Below are positions 8,474 to 15,821 of a DNA stretch of 64,000 bases, piece after piece. The DNA is from Clostridia bacterium. GTDB lineage: Bacteria > Bacillota > Clostridia > Christensenellales > CAG-1252. Each line of letters opens with the position of its first letter. Position 1 is the stretch's first letter. The notes beneath the pieces were generated by a model that was given only the letters and a program-made list of their open reading frames with translations, did no database searches and had not been told where the DNA came from. The DNA lies in assembly GCA_017394805.1 (NCBI GenBank), contig JAFPXC010000026.1:1-64000 (forward strand), given 5' to 3'. The position numbers and the translations under genes were made by a program.

Positions 8474-10078
8474 ATGGAAAACACTATCGAAAAGTCCATC
8501 GGCAAACGCCTTTCCAAAAAGCAAATTTGGATATTCGCGTTAGGTCAACTCGGCTGGTCCATCTTGGGCGGCATCATCAACACGTGGTTGGTCACTTTCT
8601 ACCTGCCCACCTCTGAGGACCTCACCAAGAACGGCGCCATTTCCTACATCACGCCGGGCCTCATCATCGGCGGCTTCCTCACCATTCTGGGCCTCATCAC
8701 CGCCATCAGCCGTCTCTTCGACGCCGTCACCGACCCCCTTATCGCGTCCCTCTCCGACCGCAGCAAGAACAAACGCGGTCGCCGTATTCCCTTTATGCAA
8801 CTTGCGGCGGTGCCGTTCGCGGTCATCACCGTGCTGCTGTTCTGCGCGCCGGTCAACAGCGTCAGCCCCGTCAACGTGGCTTGGATCTCCGTCTTCGTCA
8901 TTCTGTTCTACCTGTTTATGACGATGTACTGCACCCCCTACAACGCCCTCATTTCCGAGTTCGGCAAGACGCAAGAGGATCGCATGGCCATTTCCACCGC
9001 CATCTCCCTCACCTTCTTTGCGGGCACCTTGTTGGCCTACACCCCCTTCCTGTTCTCGGGTTTCCTGCGCGGCGCGGTCGGTTTCGCTTGGAGCTATCGC
9101 ATCGTGTTCATCGTGTTGGCGGTCATCGCCTTGGTGATGATGCTTCTCCCCACCTTCCTTCTCAAGGAGCGGGACTTCGTCAACGCCGAGCCGTCCAAGT
9201 CCAATATGTTCAAGTCCTTGGCTTCCACCTTCAAAAACAAGGATTTCCGCGTATTCGTGGGTTCGGACATTATGTATTGGATCGGTCTCACCCTGTTCCA
9301 GACGGGTTTGCCTTTCTTCGTCAAAGTCAGTATGCACCTGCCCGAGTTGTACGTTATGGTGCTCATGGGTGCCATGACCGTCTTGTCGGCCGCATTCTAT
9401 CCCTTCGTCACCAAGTTGGTGCGTAAGTTCGGCAAGAAGAAATTGGTCATCGCGGGCTTCCTCGGTTTGGCCGTCGCCTACGTCATCGCCGCACTCACCA
9501 ACCTTCCCATCATCGACCGCACCGTCGAGGGTGGCACGCCCGTCGCCTTCGTGCTGGGCTTCGCCATCTGCATCGTCGCCGCCTTCCCGATGGCGCTTCT
9601 GGGCATCATTCCCCAGTCCATCGTGGCCGACGTGGCCGAGGCCGAGGGCGTTGTCACGGGTGAAAACCGCGAGGGTATGTTCTTCGCCGCCCGTACCTTC
9701 TCGATGAAACTCGGTCAATCCATCGCCATGTTGGCCTTCACGTCGTTGGCCATCATCGGCACCACCCAAAACAAGGCGAGCAACGACATCGCGCCTTCCA
9801 CCAAGGGCCTTCTCATCGTAGCCCTCGTGGCCATCGGCTTCTGCCTTGCCGGCGCCGCCATCCTTCTTATGTATCGAGAGAAGCACGTCATGAAACTCAT
9901 CGCCAAGGAAGAGGACGCCGCCTTTATGGCCGCCATCGCGAACGAAAAGGACGATGACGACGAAGCGCCCGCCCAAGAGGCCGAGAGCGCCGAGGACTCC
10001 GCCGCCGAGGAAACCGCGCCCCAAACGGAAGACGACAATCCCGACCAATCCGCCCCCGAAACGGAAGAAAACGACTAA
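8474..10078 (+). CDS. MFS transporter, GPH (glycoside-pentoside-hexuronide) type
   Basis: A 534-residue polytopic membrane protein with about 12 hydrophobic helices. Its pattern resembles the sugar:cation symporters of the GPH family: FDAVTDPLIASLSDRSKNKRGRR after helix 2 (the D-x3-D-P and RxGRR-like loop), then TPYNALISEF. The last 50 residues form an acidic, Ala/Glu/Asp-rich tail unusual for the family. A strong AAGGAG lies about 40 nt before this ATG and instead suits an out-of-frame ATG at 8440, so initiation here may depend on a leader peptide or weak site. Substrate could be a glycoside or sugar acid; the sequence does not say. Confidence 0.85.
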   Translation: MENTIEKSIGKRLSKKQIWIFALGQLGWSILGGIINTWLVTFYLPTSEDLTKNGAISYITPGLIIGGFLTILGLITAISRLFDAVTDPLIASLSDRSKNKRGRRIPFMQLAAVPFAVITVLLFCAPVNSVSPVNVAWISVFVILFYLFMTMYCTPYNALISEFGKTQEDRMAISTAISLTFFAGTLLAYTPFLFSGFLRGAVGFAWSYRIVFIVLAVIALVMMLLPTFLLKERDFVNAEPSKSNMFKSLASTFKNKDFRVFVGSDIMYWIGLTLFQTGLPFFVKVSMHLPELYVMVLMGAMTVLSAAFYPFVTKLVRKFGKKKLVIAGFLGLAVAYVIAALTNLPIIDRTVEGGTPVAFVLGFAICIVAAFPMALLGIIPQSIVADVAEAEGVVTGENREGMFFAARTFSMKLGQSIAMLAFTSLAIIGTTQNKASNDIAPSTKGLLIVALVAIGFCLAGAAILLMYREKHVMKLIAKEEDAAFMAAIANEKDDDDEAPAQEAESAEDSAAEETAPQTEDDNPDQSAPETEEND

Positions 10079-10133
10079 CGGACCCCGCGCACCCCGCGCC
10101 ACCCAACCAAAAAATCGTAAGGAGAATAAGAAT

Positions 10134-11570
10134 ATGGACAAAACGAGCGTAATTTTCGGCAATCCCCAATCCGCCAAGACCGTCAAAGCCGCGGAGAAAT
10201 CCAAGGCCAAATACGTCAAGAAGTACGGTGACGATTCCACCGCCGACTACAAGATCGGCTTCAAGCCCATCGACACCTTGGACTTTATCGGTGCCAACAA
10301 CATCGTCTTCGACGACAATAACCACGCCTTCGCGGGCAAACCCCTCATCGTCGGCAACATTCGCATGGGTTTCGGCCACTATCGCATCTCCATTGCCATG
10401 GCCTCTTGCGCCAAGGCGTTGGGCTTCGATCCCTACTGGCTGGACTTGGCCTCGTTCGACGCCACGGGTTCCAAGATGATTCGCGAGCAGAACGATATGT
10501 ATTCGTTGGCCTCGCGCATCAGCCAAAAGTCCAAATTGTTCAACAAATTGGTGTGGGAGCCCCTCAACTGCGAGGGTTTCAAGAAGATCAGCTACAACGC
10601 CAAGGACCAAAAGAACAGCGAACTCTTGGTGCCCATCTTCCGCAACATTCCCAAGGATATTCCCTACATAGCCACCCACGTATGGCCCGCGCAGGGCGCC
10701 ATTCACGCGGGCATGACCAACGTGGTCAACGCCATTCCCGACAACTGGCCGATGGGCTTGCACCTCTCGGAGGGCGCCATTCACACGGTGCAGACTCCCT
10801 TCGCCTATCTTGGCTACAAGATGCTCAACGGCTTTGACAAGAAGCCCCTCAAAGGCATTCCCGAGGAGTCCCTCAAAATGGTGGGTTGCTTCGTAGACCA
10901 CGAGTTGTTGGTCAATTTGGAAGAGGACAACCGCTTGCGTCGCGAGCGTTTCGCCACGGGCAAACCCGTCCGCATCCTCATGACCGTTGGCGGTGCGGGC
11001 GCGGGCTTCGATATGTACGTCGCCATGATCAAGCACCTCTTGCCCTACGTCAAAGAGGGCAAAGTGGCGTTGTTCATCAACTTCGGCGATCACGAGGGCA
11101 TCTATCACAAGTTGAACGACGCGTTGGGCGGCATCGAGACCACCAACTTCTTCAACGAGTACGACAAGCTCAAAGCCTTCGCCGCGGACATTCGCGAGAA
11201 GGACGTCAAGGGCGTCTACGCCTTCTGCAACAAGGACATTTTCCAAGCCGTCTATTCCACCAACCTCTTCATGCCCGTCACCGACCTTTTGGTCACCAAA
11301 CCCAGCGAATTGGCCTACTATCCCATTCCCAAGGTGTTCATGAAGCACATCGGCGGCCACGAGGTCTACGGTGCCATCAACGGCCGCGAGAAAGGCGACA
11401 GCACCTTCGAGTGCCCCACCGCCGAGTCCATCAACGAGATGTTCGACCGACTTCTTTCGGACAAGGACATTCTCACCCATATGTGCGACCGCATCGACGA
11501 GCTCAAACGCACGGGTTACTACGACGGCGCCTACGAGTGCGTCCGCTTAGCCGCCGGCCTCAAGCGGTAG
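10134..11570 (+). CDS. Conserved protein of unknown function, glycosyltransferase GT-B-like
   Basis: A 478-residue soluble protein with no signal peptide or membrane segment; I do not recognise its family with certainty. GNIRMGFGHYRISIAMASCA (about residues 75-94) recalls the N-terminal loop of MurG/MGDG-synthase-like GT-B enzymes. RILMTVGGAGAGFDMY (about 282-297) recalls the start of the second Rossmann domain. LLVTKPSELAYYPIPKVFM (about 384-402) recalls the TKPGG-type donor-site segment. These are fold-level hints only. The start is the ATG after AAGGAG; it follows the transporter by 55 nt and is probably co-transcribed under TetR control. A glycosyl-transfer role on the transported compound is conceivable. 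Confidence 0.6.
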   Translation: MDKTSVIFGNPQSAKTVKAAEKSKAKYVKKYGDDSTADYKIGFKPIDTLDFIGANNIVFDDNNHAFAGKPLIVGNIRMGFGHYRISIAMASCAKALGFDPYWLDLASFDATGSKMIREQNDMYSLASRISQKSKLFNKLVWEPLNCEGFKKISYNAKDQKNSELLVPIFRNIPKDIPYIATHVWPAQGAIHAGMTNVVNAIPDNWPMGLHLSEGAIHTVQTPFAYLGYKMLNGFDKKPLKGIPEESLKMVGCFVDHELLVNLEEDNRLRRERFATGKPVRILMTVGGAGAGFDMYVAMIKHLLPYVKEGKVALFINFGDHEGIYHKLNDALGGIETTNFFNEYDKLKAFAADIREKDVKGVYAFCNKDIFQAVYSTNLFMPVTDLLVTKPSELAYYPIPKVFMKHIGGHEVYGAINGREKGDSTFECPTAESINEMFDRLLSDKDILTHMCDRIDELKRTGYYDGAYECVRLAAGLKR

Positions 11571-11670
11571 TCCCATCCCTTTCCCTCGCCGCCTTTGGGC
11601 AACGCCCCGTTATCGTTCGGGGGTAGGGCAAAACGATTATATAATCTTCATTCCATAAATAAATCCGAAG

Positions 11671-11698
11671 CCGTCCCACTTGCGTAGTGGGACGGTTT
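11671..11698 (+). terminator. Rho-independent terminator after the TetR operon
   Basis: CCGTCCCACT-TGCGT-AGTGGGACGG is a perfect 10-bp stem with a 5-nt loop, followed by TTTCC. The T run is short, so strength is uncertain. Two imperfect copies of CGGTTTCC..TTTCGTTTGCCATTT follow with a 41-bp period. Confidence 0.7.
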
Positions 11699-11751
11699 CC
11701 ATTCGTTTCGTTTGCCATTTTGCGATACAATGCGGTTTCCCATTGTTTCGT

Positions 11752-11780
11752 TTGCCATTTGGCGGTCAATATGATATACT
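11752..11780 (+). promoter_or_regulatory. Promoter predicted to give a leaderless esterase mRNA
   Basis: TTGCCA (11752-11757), 17 nt, TATACT (11775-11780). The in-frame ATG at 11787 begins exactly 7 nt after the -10, and no Shine-Dalgarno site precedes it. The same geometry recurs at 17595, 17700 and 30777. Confidence 0.6.
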
Positions 11781-11786
11781 ATGCCT

Positions 11787-12524
11787 ATGAAAGAACGTAA
11801 ACCTTGGACAAAAAAGAAAAAAGTCGTCACCTGGTCGCTCGTGGCGTTGGCCGCGGTGATGGCCGCGGTGCTCGTTGTCGGCAACGTGGTCTACTACTGG
11901 TGGCTGTACGTCTACATCGACTACAAGCGCGTCTATTTCTTTACCGAAAACCGCAAAGTAGAGGCCGGCCACGTGCTATTCGTGGGCGACAGCATCACGG
12001 ACGGTTGCGATTTAGACCGCTACTATCCCGACCTCGCCGCCTACAATCGCGGCATCGCGGGGCAGACCGCGGACGATCTCTCGCACGATATGTCGGGTTG
12101 CGTCTACGACCTCAATCCCTCTCTCATCGTCCTCTTGGTTGGCACCAACGACTACCAGCGTTGCCCCGCTCATTCCAACGAGCACATTCTCTCCGTGTAC
12201 CGCAAGATATTGGACGGCATTCACGCGCACCTACCCGACGTTCCCGTCTTGGTGCAGTCGGTCTATCCCATTTCGGACGTGTCCTTCCACAAGCACTACC
12301 GCTACGGCCACGGGCATATCGAGGCGCTCAACGCGGCGTTGTCCGCTATGGCGGCCGAGTACGGCTACCGCTACGCCGACGTCTATTCCTTGCTCACGGT
12401 GGGCGACGAGGAGATGAATCCCGCCTATTCGGACGACGGTCTCCACCCCAACGACGAGGGGTACCGAGTCATTTCCGCCTATCTCACCCCCATCATCGAA
12501 GAGATGCTCGCCGCGCTTTCCTGA
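11787..12524 (+). CDS. SGNH/GDSL-type esterase, membrane-anchored
   Basis: A 245-residue SGNH hydrolase. Residues about 10-35 form one membrane helix, so the catalytic domain is probably outside the cell. Block I is LFVGDSITDG with the nucleophile Ser, block III is GTNDYQ, and block V is DDGLHPNDEGY with catalytic Asp and His. A Gly for block II is in NRGIAGQT. This set is typical of GDSL lipases and acetyl-esterases acting on lipids or polysaccharide acetyl groups. An ATG two codons upstream (11781) is equally open. The downstream ATG is preferred because the -10 box ends 6 nt before it, implying a leaderless mRNA. Confidence 0.87.
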   Translation: MKERKPWTKKKKVVTWSLVALAAVMAAVLVVGNVVYYWWLYVYIDYKRVYFFTENRKVEAGHVLFVGDSITDGCDLDRYYPDLAAYNRGIAGQTADDLSHDMSGCVYDLNPSLIVLLVGTNDYQRCPAHSNEHILSVYRKILDGIHAHLPDVPVLVQSVYPISDVSFHKHYRYGHGHIEALNAALSAMAAEYGYRYADVYSLLTVGDEEMNPAYSDDGLHPNDEGYRVISAYLTPIIEEMLAALS

Positions 12525-12559
12525 CCGCGTGCCTCATACCCTCTTGTTTGCCCCCAAAA

Positions 12560-12632
12560 AAACTATCCTTACCATAACTTGCGCTCTGCGAAAACTTCAC
12601 TCGCGCCATTGCGTGAGGCTTAATGGCACGAA
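12560..12632. repeat. Short hairpin modules with ACTTCAC spacer
   Basis: This stretch (GCGCTCTGCGAAAACTTCACTC and neighbours) has the hairpin plus ACTTCAC design found in other gaps. No gene is present in 12525-12662. Confidence 0.5.
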
Positions 12633-12634
12633 AA

Positions 12635-12664
12635 AAACGAGGCGCCTATCGGGCGCCTCGTTTT
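12635..12664. terminator. Bidirectional terminator between converging genes
   Basis: AAACGAGGCGCC / GGCGCCTCGTTT form a long perfect stem with loop TATCG, with A and T runs on the two sides. It serves the esterase gene on the plus strand and the ohrR operon on the minus strand, overlapping the ohrR stop codon. Confidence 0.88.
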
Positions 12665-13097
12665 ATTCTTCTTTCCCCAACAGCTTATAAAGCAGTCGAT
12701 ACAAGATTTGTCCTTCCTCGGGCGTAAGACGCACGCACGTCGCCATTTGGTGGGGTACGTCTATGGCTTTTTCGCGCAAAGCCACACCTTTTTCGGTGAT
12801 TTTGCACAGCAGCACGCGCTCGTCCTCGGCGCTTCGCCTACGCTCCACCAGCCCTTTGGTTTCCAGGCATTTGAGGACGGGCGTCAAGGTGCCCGAGTCG
12901 AGGTACAAGCAGTCTCCCAAAGCCTTCGCGCTCACCTCTCCCTTTTCCCACAGCACCATCATGGCGATATATTGCGTGTAGGTCAGATCCAGCGCGGACA
13001 AAAGGGGCGTGTAACGCTTGACTACCTCTTTGCTTGCGGCATAGAGGGGAAAGCACAGTTGATTGCTCAGCCGTAGCGCTTCGTATTTTTCTTCCAT
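12663..13097 (-). CDS. ohrR: OhrR-like MarR-family organic peroxide sensor
   Basis: A 144-residue MarR-family repressor closely resembling OhrR. Cys15 in LSNQLCFPLYAASKE matches the peroxide-sensing Cys of Bacillus OhrR. The segments LTYTQYIAMMVLWE, LYLDSGTLTPVLK and RRRSAEDERV match its DNA-binding domain and wing. No second resolving Cys is visible before the C-terminal Cys near residue 122, so it may be of the one-Cys type. It is the last gene of an operon with glutathione peroxidase and a TSCPD protein, starting 2 nt after the TSCPD stop. The operon promoter carries two inverted repeats that suit autorepression. Confidence 0.9.
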   Translation of the reverse strand: MEEKYEALRLSNQLCFPLYAASKEVVKRYTPLLSALDLTYTQYIAMMVLWEKGEVSAKALGDCLYLDSGTLTPVLKCLETKGLVERRRSAEDERVLLCKITEKGVALREKAIDVPHQMATCVRLTPEEGQILYRLLYKLLGKEE

Positions 13098-13099
13098 GG

Positions 13100-13360
13100 T
13101 CACGCCTTGTGTTCCTCGTCGTAGGCTTTTACGACGGCTTTCACCAGTTGGTCGGCGCACGAAGTGGGGCGTCTGCCGCAGGTATTCCCCTCCAACTTCG
13201 CGCGTATTTCTTCCACGGTCCACCCGTCCAGCACCTTGGACAGGGCTTTGAGGTTTCCGTTGCACCCGCCCACGAAGCGGATGTTTTTGACGACGTCGCC
13301 GTCGAGGTCAAAGTATATTTCGGTCGAGCAAGTCATTTGTGTTTTGTAAACGTGTTCCAT
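13100..13360 (-). CDS. TSCPD-domain protein (TIGR03905-like)
   Basis: An 86-residue protein with the C-terminal TSCADQLVKAV motif that names the TSCPD domain, plus conserved Cys in MTCSTEIYFD, VGGCNGNL and GNTCGRRP. Related domains occur in some ribonucleotide reductases; free-standing copies have no established function. The four Cys suggest metal binding or thiol chemistry. It lies between glutathione peroxidase and OhrR with almost no spacing, so a role in peroxide or thiol stress is likely by context only. It starts at the ATG just upstream of the gpx stop. Confidence 0.85.
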   Translation of the reverse strand: MEHVYKTQMTCSTEIYFDLDGDVVKNIRFVGGCNGNLKALSKVLDGWTVEEIRAKLEGNTCGRRPTSCADQLVKAVVKAYDEEHKA

Positions 13361-13361
13361 A

Positions 13362-13841
13362 TTACAGCAACTCCTTTATTTTTTCATCTATATCGGCGGG
13401 CGTCACGTTGGGCGCGAATCTCGCCACCACGTTGCCCTCTCTATCCACCAAAAACTTGGTGAAGTTCCACTTGATCCGCTCGCCCAACACGCCGTGTTGT
13501 TGCGCCTTGAGGTATTCGTACAAGGGTTCCGTATTCTTGCCGTTCACGCATATCTTGGCGAATTGGCGGAAAGTGATGCCGAATCGCCCCGTGCAGAAAG
13601 ACTCTATTTCCTCTGCCGAGCCGGGCGCCTGTCCCGCGAACTGATTGCAGGGGAAGTCGAGTATTTCCAAGCCTTGCGCCTGGTATTTTTCATACAAATC
13701 TTGCAATCCGTCGTATTGCGGCGTAAATCCGCACCCGGTCGCGGTATTGACTATCAAGAGCACTTTGCCCTTATACTCGGCCATACTGACGTCCGCACCC
13801 TTGTTATCTTTTACAACGTATTGATAAATATTCGCTTTCAT
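13362..13841 (-). CDS. Glutathione peroxidase-family thiol peroxidase
   Basis: A 159-residue peroxidase of the usual bacterial length. The catalytic tetrad is visible: Cys37 in VNTATGCGFTPQY, Gln67 in LDFPCNQFAGQ, Trp near 124 in KWNFTKFLVDREG and the following Asn. Cys replaces selenocysteine. Cys65 or the later Cys in SFCTGRFG could resolve the sulfenate with thioredoxin, as in many bacterial homologues. AAAGGAG precedes the ATG. It is first in a peroxide-response operon with a TSCPD protein and OhrR, under a near-consensus promoter bearing OhrR-box-like repeats. Confidence 0.93.
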   Translation of the reverse strand: MKANIYQYVVKDNKGADVSMAEYKGKVLLIVNTATGCGFTPQYDGLQDLYEKYQAQGLEILDFPCNQFAGQAPGSAEEIESFCTGRFGITFRQFAKICVNGKNTEPLYEYLKAQQHGVLGERIKWNFTKFLVDREGNVVARFAPNVTPADIDEKIKELL

Positions 13842-13906
13842 TTTTCCAGTCTCCTTTTTGTTTTATTGTCAACCGACTTGATATATTATATAACCGAGGT
13901 GCATTT

Positions 13907-13966
13907 AATTGCGTACAATTCGATTGAGCACAATCAAATAATACCAAATAAAAACCGCCTTGTCAA
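13907..13966 (-). promoter_or_regulatory. Peroxide operon promoter with two OhrR-box-like palindromes
   Basis: On the minus strand TTGACA (13966-13961), 17 nt, TATTAT (13943-13938) forms a near-ideal promoter. Downstream are two perfect inverted repeats, ATTG-TGCT-CAAT (13934-13923) and AATTG-TACG-CAATT (13920-13907), with centres about 15 bp apart. The AATTGTA/CAATT half-sites resemble known OhrR operators from Bacillus. Confidence 0.72.
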
Positions 13967-13974
13967 GCGGTTTT
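13951..13974 (-). terminator. Terminator whose loop holds the next -35 box
   Basis: On the minus strand AAAACCGC / GCGGTTTT form an 8-bp stem around TTGACAAG, followed by TATTT, downstream of the alpha/beta hydrolase gene ending at 13993. The loop contains the TTGACA -35 element of the peroxide operon. Confidence 0.65.
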
Positions 13975-13992
13975 CAAAAAAATTTTTTTCGG

Positions 13993-15153
13993 TTACGGAT
14001 GCGCCTCGAACCATTGCGTCAGTAGCGACAGCACGCCCTGCGTCAGCACGTCCCCGTTTTGCGTGTCGAAGCCGTGATTGAGGTATGGTAGCGCCACCAA
14101 CCTATTCTCGATACCCGCGGCTTCGAGCGCCTTCGCCAGGTCGTAGGACTGCTCGGGTTGCACCATGGTATCGCATTTCCCCACTATGATCATCGTGGGC
14201 GGCGTAAACGCGTCTATATAATTCGCGGGCGTTATGTCGTCGTACACGGCCTCGTCTTGTTCGGGGGTCGTCCCCGTATAACTCTCGCACATTTCCTTGG
14301 ACGGCTTGCCCAGTATCATATCGTCGTTGTGCCAAAACACGGCGGGGTAGGCCACGGGATAGGTCACGGCCACGGCCTTCACTTTGGGCAGGGCCACGCC
14401 CTCCCATTCGCTATACACGCCGTCGTTGATTTTGTAGGCGAGTTCGAGCGCCAGATTGCCCCCCGCCGAATCTCCCGTGAGGTACAGCCTGTCGCAAGAG
14501 GCGCCGTATTCCGCGGCGTGCGTGTTCAAGTAGGCAAAGGCCGCGGTCAACTGCTTCTCGCAGGTATTTACGCGGTGGTGTTCCTTGTCCGACAGGTCGT
14601 AGCCAATGCTCACCGCGACGTATCCCGCTTCCGCAGCCTTGCGCCAATAATAGGCGTGGTCGCTCTTATCGCCGCTCGTCCAGCCGCCCCCGTGGATATA
14701 CGCCACGATGGGTTTTCCCGTTTTTCCGTCCTCTCGGTAGTAGACGTCCAAGGCCGCTTCGCCCGTGTCGGACGTAGCGTATGGCACGGTTTTCACCTGT
14801 ACGTCCCCGTCTATTTTGGCCGAATAGGTCTTCGCCACGTCCACCATAGCCCCCGCCTCGCGGAAGGTCATGATGACGCCCGACAGGCACACGCAGCATA
14901 TCACGATGGTCGCCGCCAGGAAAGCCGCCGACAACAGGTTCAGCCATTTGCGCTTGATGAGGAAGAAGATTATCACCGCCAAAAACAGCGCCGCCGTCGC
15001 GGGGATAAACACGCGGTACCACCCCATGGTGATATAGGCGGCTATCGAGCCGAAGAAGGGCGTCTTAGGCACCAGCGTGCCGATAGAGAGCGCCAATAGC
15101 CCCACGGCAACGATAAGGAAGAATATACGGATTATCGCACGAAACACTTTCAT
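13993..15153 (-). CDS. Membrane-anchored alpha/beta hydrolase (esterase)
   Basis: A 386-residue protein with three hydrophobic helices at about 5-27, 38-62 and 70-100, then an alpha/beta-hydrolase domain. Catalytic motifs are HGGGWTSG (oxyanion hole), LTGDSAGGNLALE (nucleophile Ser), PPTMIIVGKCDTMV (acid Asp) and LPYLNHGFD (His). This resembles BD-FAE/HSL-type esterases. The orientation suggests an extracytoplasmic or membrane-face catalytic domain. The start codon overlaps the stop of the cyclophilin gene (ATGA), so the two are coupled. Substrate unknown. Confidence 0.87.
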   Translation of the reverse strand: MKVFRAIIRIFFLIVAVGLLALSIGTLVPKTPFFGSIAAYITMGWYRVFIPATAALFLAVIIFFLIKRKWLNLLSAAFLAATIVICCVCLSGVIMTFREAGAMVDVAKTYSAKIDGDVQVKTVPYATSDTGEAALDVYYREDGKTGKPIVAYIHGGGWTSGDKSDHAYYWRKAAEAGYVAVSIGYDLSDKEHHRVNTCEKQLTAAFAYLNTHAAEYGASCDRLYLTGDSAGGNLALELAYKINDGVYSEWEGVALPKVKAVAVTYPVAYPAVFWHNDDMILGKPSKEMCESYTGTTPEQDEAVYDDITPANYIDAFTPPTMIIVGKCDTMVQPEQSYDLAKALEAAGIENRLVALPYLNHGFDTQNGDVLTQGVLSLLTQWFEAHP

Positions 15154-15812
15154 TTTTCCACCACCGTTACCGACCTTATGACGATCGCCGTAGCGGGATA
15201 GGTCGTGCCCGATATCGTTTCGTATCGGCTCAACCGCACGATAGCCGCCAGGCTTTCCTCGTCCACTACGTGGCCGAACGCCGCGTAATTGCCGTCCCAC
15301 CCCGTATAATCGGCGGGGCAGAAGAAGAATTGCGACGTAGCGCTGTCCGCTACGTATGTTCTCGCCATCGAGATAGCACCCGCCGTATGCGACACATGGT
15401 TCTCCACGCCGTTTGCGGCGAACTCACCCTTGATGGGCGGGTGCGTCGCGTCTTTCGCCGTATAGGCGTTATTCTTGATGACGTAGCCGCCGCCTTGCAC
15501 CACCAGCCCCTTCTCTACGCGATGGATCACCGTGCCCTTGTAAAAGCCCTCCCGCACGTACGTCAGAAAGTTTTCCACGGTGATGGGCGCCTCGTCGGGG
15601 TACAACTCCACGGTCACGACGTCGCCCGTCGAAAACTCAAATCGCACCACGGGGTTACCCGTTTGCGCCGTATCGCCCGCGTTCGTTTGCGTCGTGCCGC
15701 CGTTCGTTTGCTCGCTAGTCGTTTGCGTCTCGTGTTCGCCGCAGGCCGCGAAGGCACTTGCCATCGCCAGCGCCAGCACGATCACGACCGAAACCAATCC
15801 AATCTTTCTCAT
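15150..15812 (-). CDS. Lipoprotein peptidyl-prolyl cis-trans isomerase (cyclophilin)
   Basis: A 220-residue exported cyclophilin. The signal peptide ends in AFAAC with lipid-anchor Cys24, followed by a Thr/Gln-rich linker (25-52). The cyclophilin domain starts at VVRFEFSTGDVVTVELYPDEAPITVENF, with GTVIHRVEKGLVVQGGG (catalytic Arg), ISMAR and SQFFFC in place of SQFFI. It should catalyse proline isomerisation and assist folding of exported proteins. It sits between an ABC exporter gene and a membrane esterase on the same strand, 9 nt after the exporter stop. Confidence 0.9.
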   Translation of the reverse strand: MRKIGLVSVVIVLALAMASAFAACGEHETQTTSEQTNGGTTQTNAGDTAQTGNPVVRFEFSTGDVVTVELYPDEAPITVENFLTYVREGFYKGTVIHRVEKGLVVQGGGYVIKNNAYTAKDATHPPIKGEFAANGVENHVSHTAGAISMARTYVADSATSQFFFCPADYTGWDGNYAAFGHVVDEESLAAIVRLSRYETISGTTYPATAIVIRSVTVVEK

Positions 15813-15821
15813 ACGGTTCTC

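Noticed and set aside
8540..10240. Long minus-strand open frame opposite the GPH transporter
   Set aside because: The translation is a His/Glu/Gly-rich run typical of antisense to membrane-protein codons; the plus-strand gene is clear.
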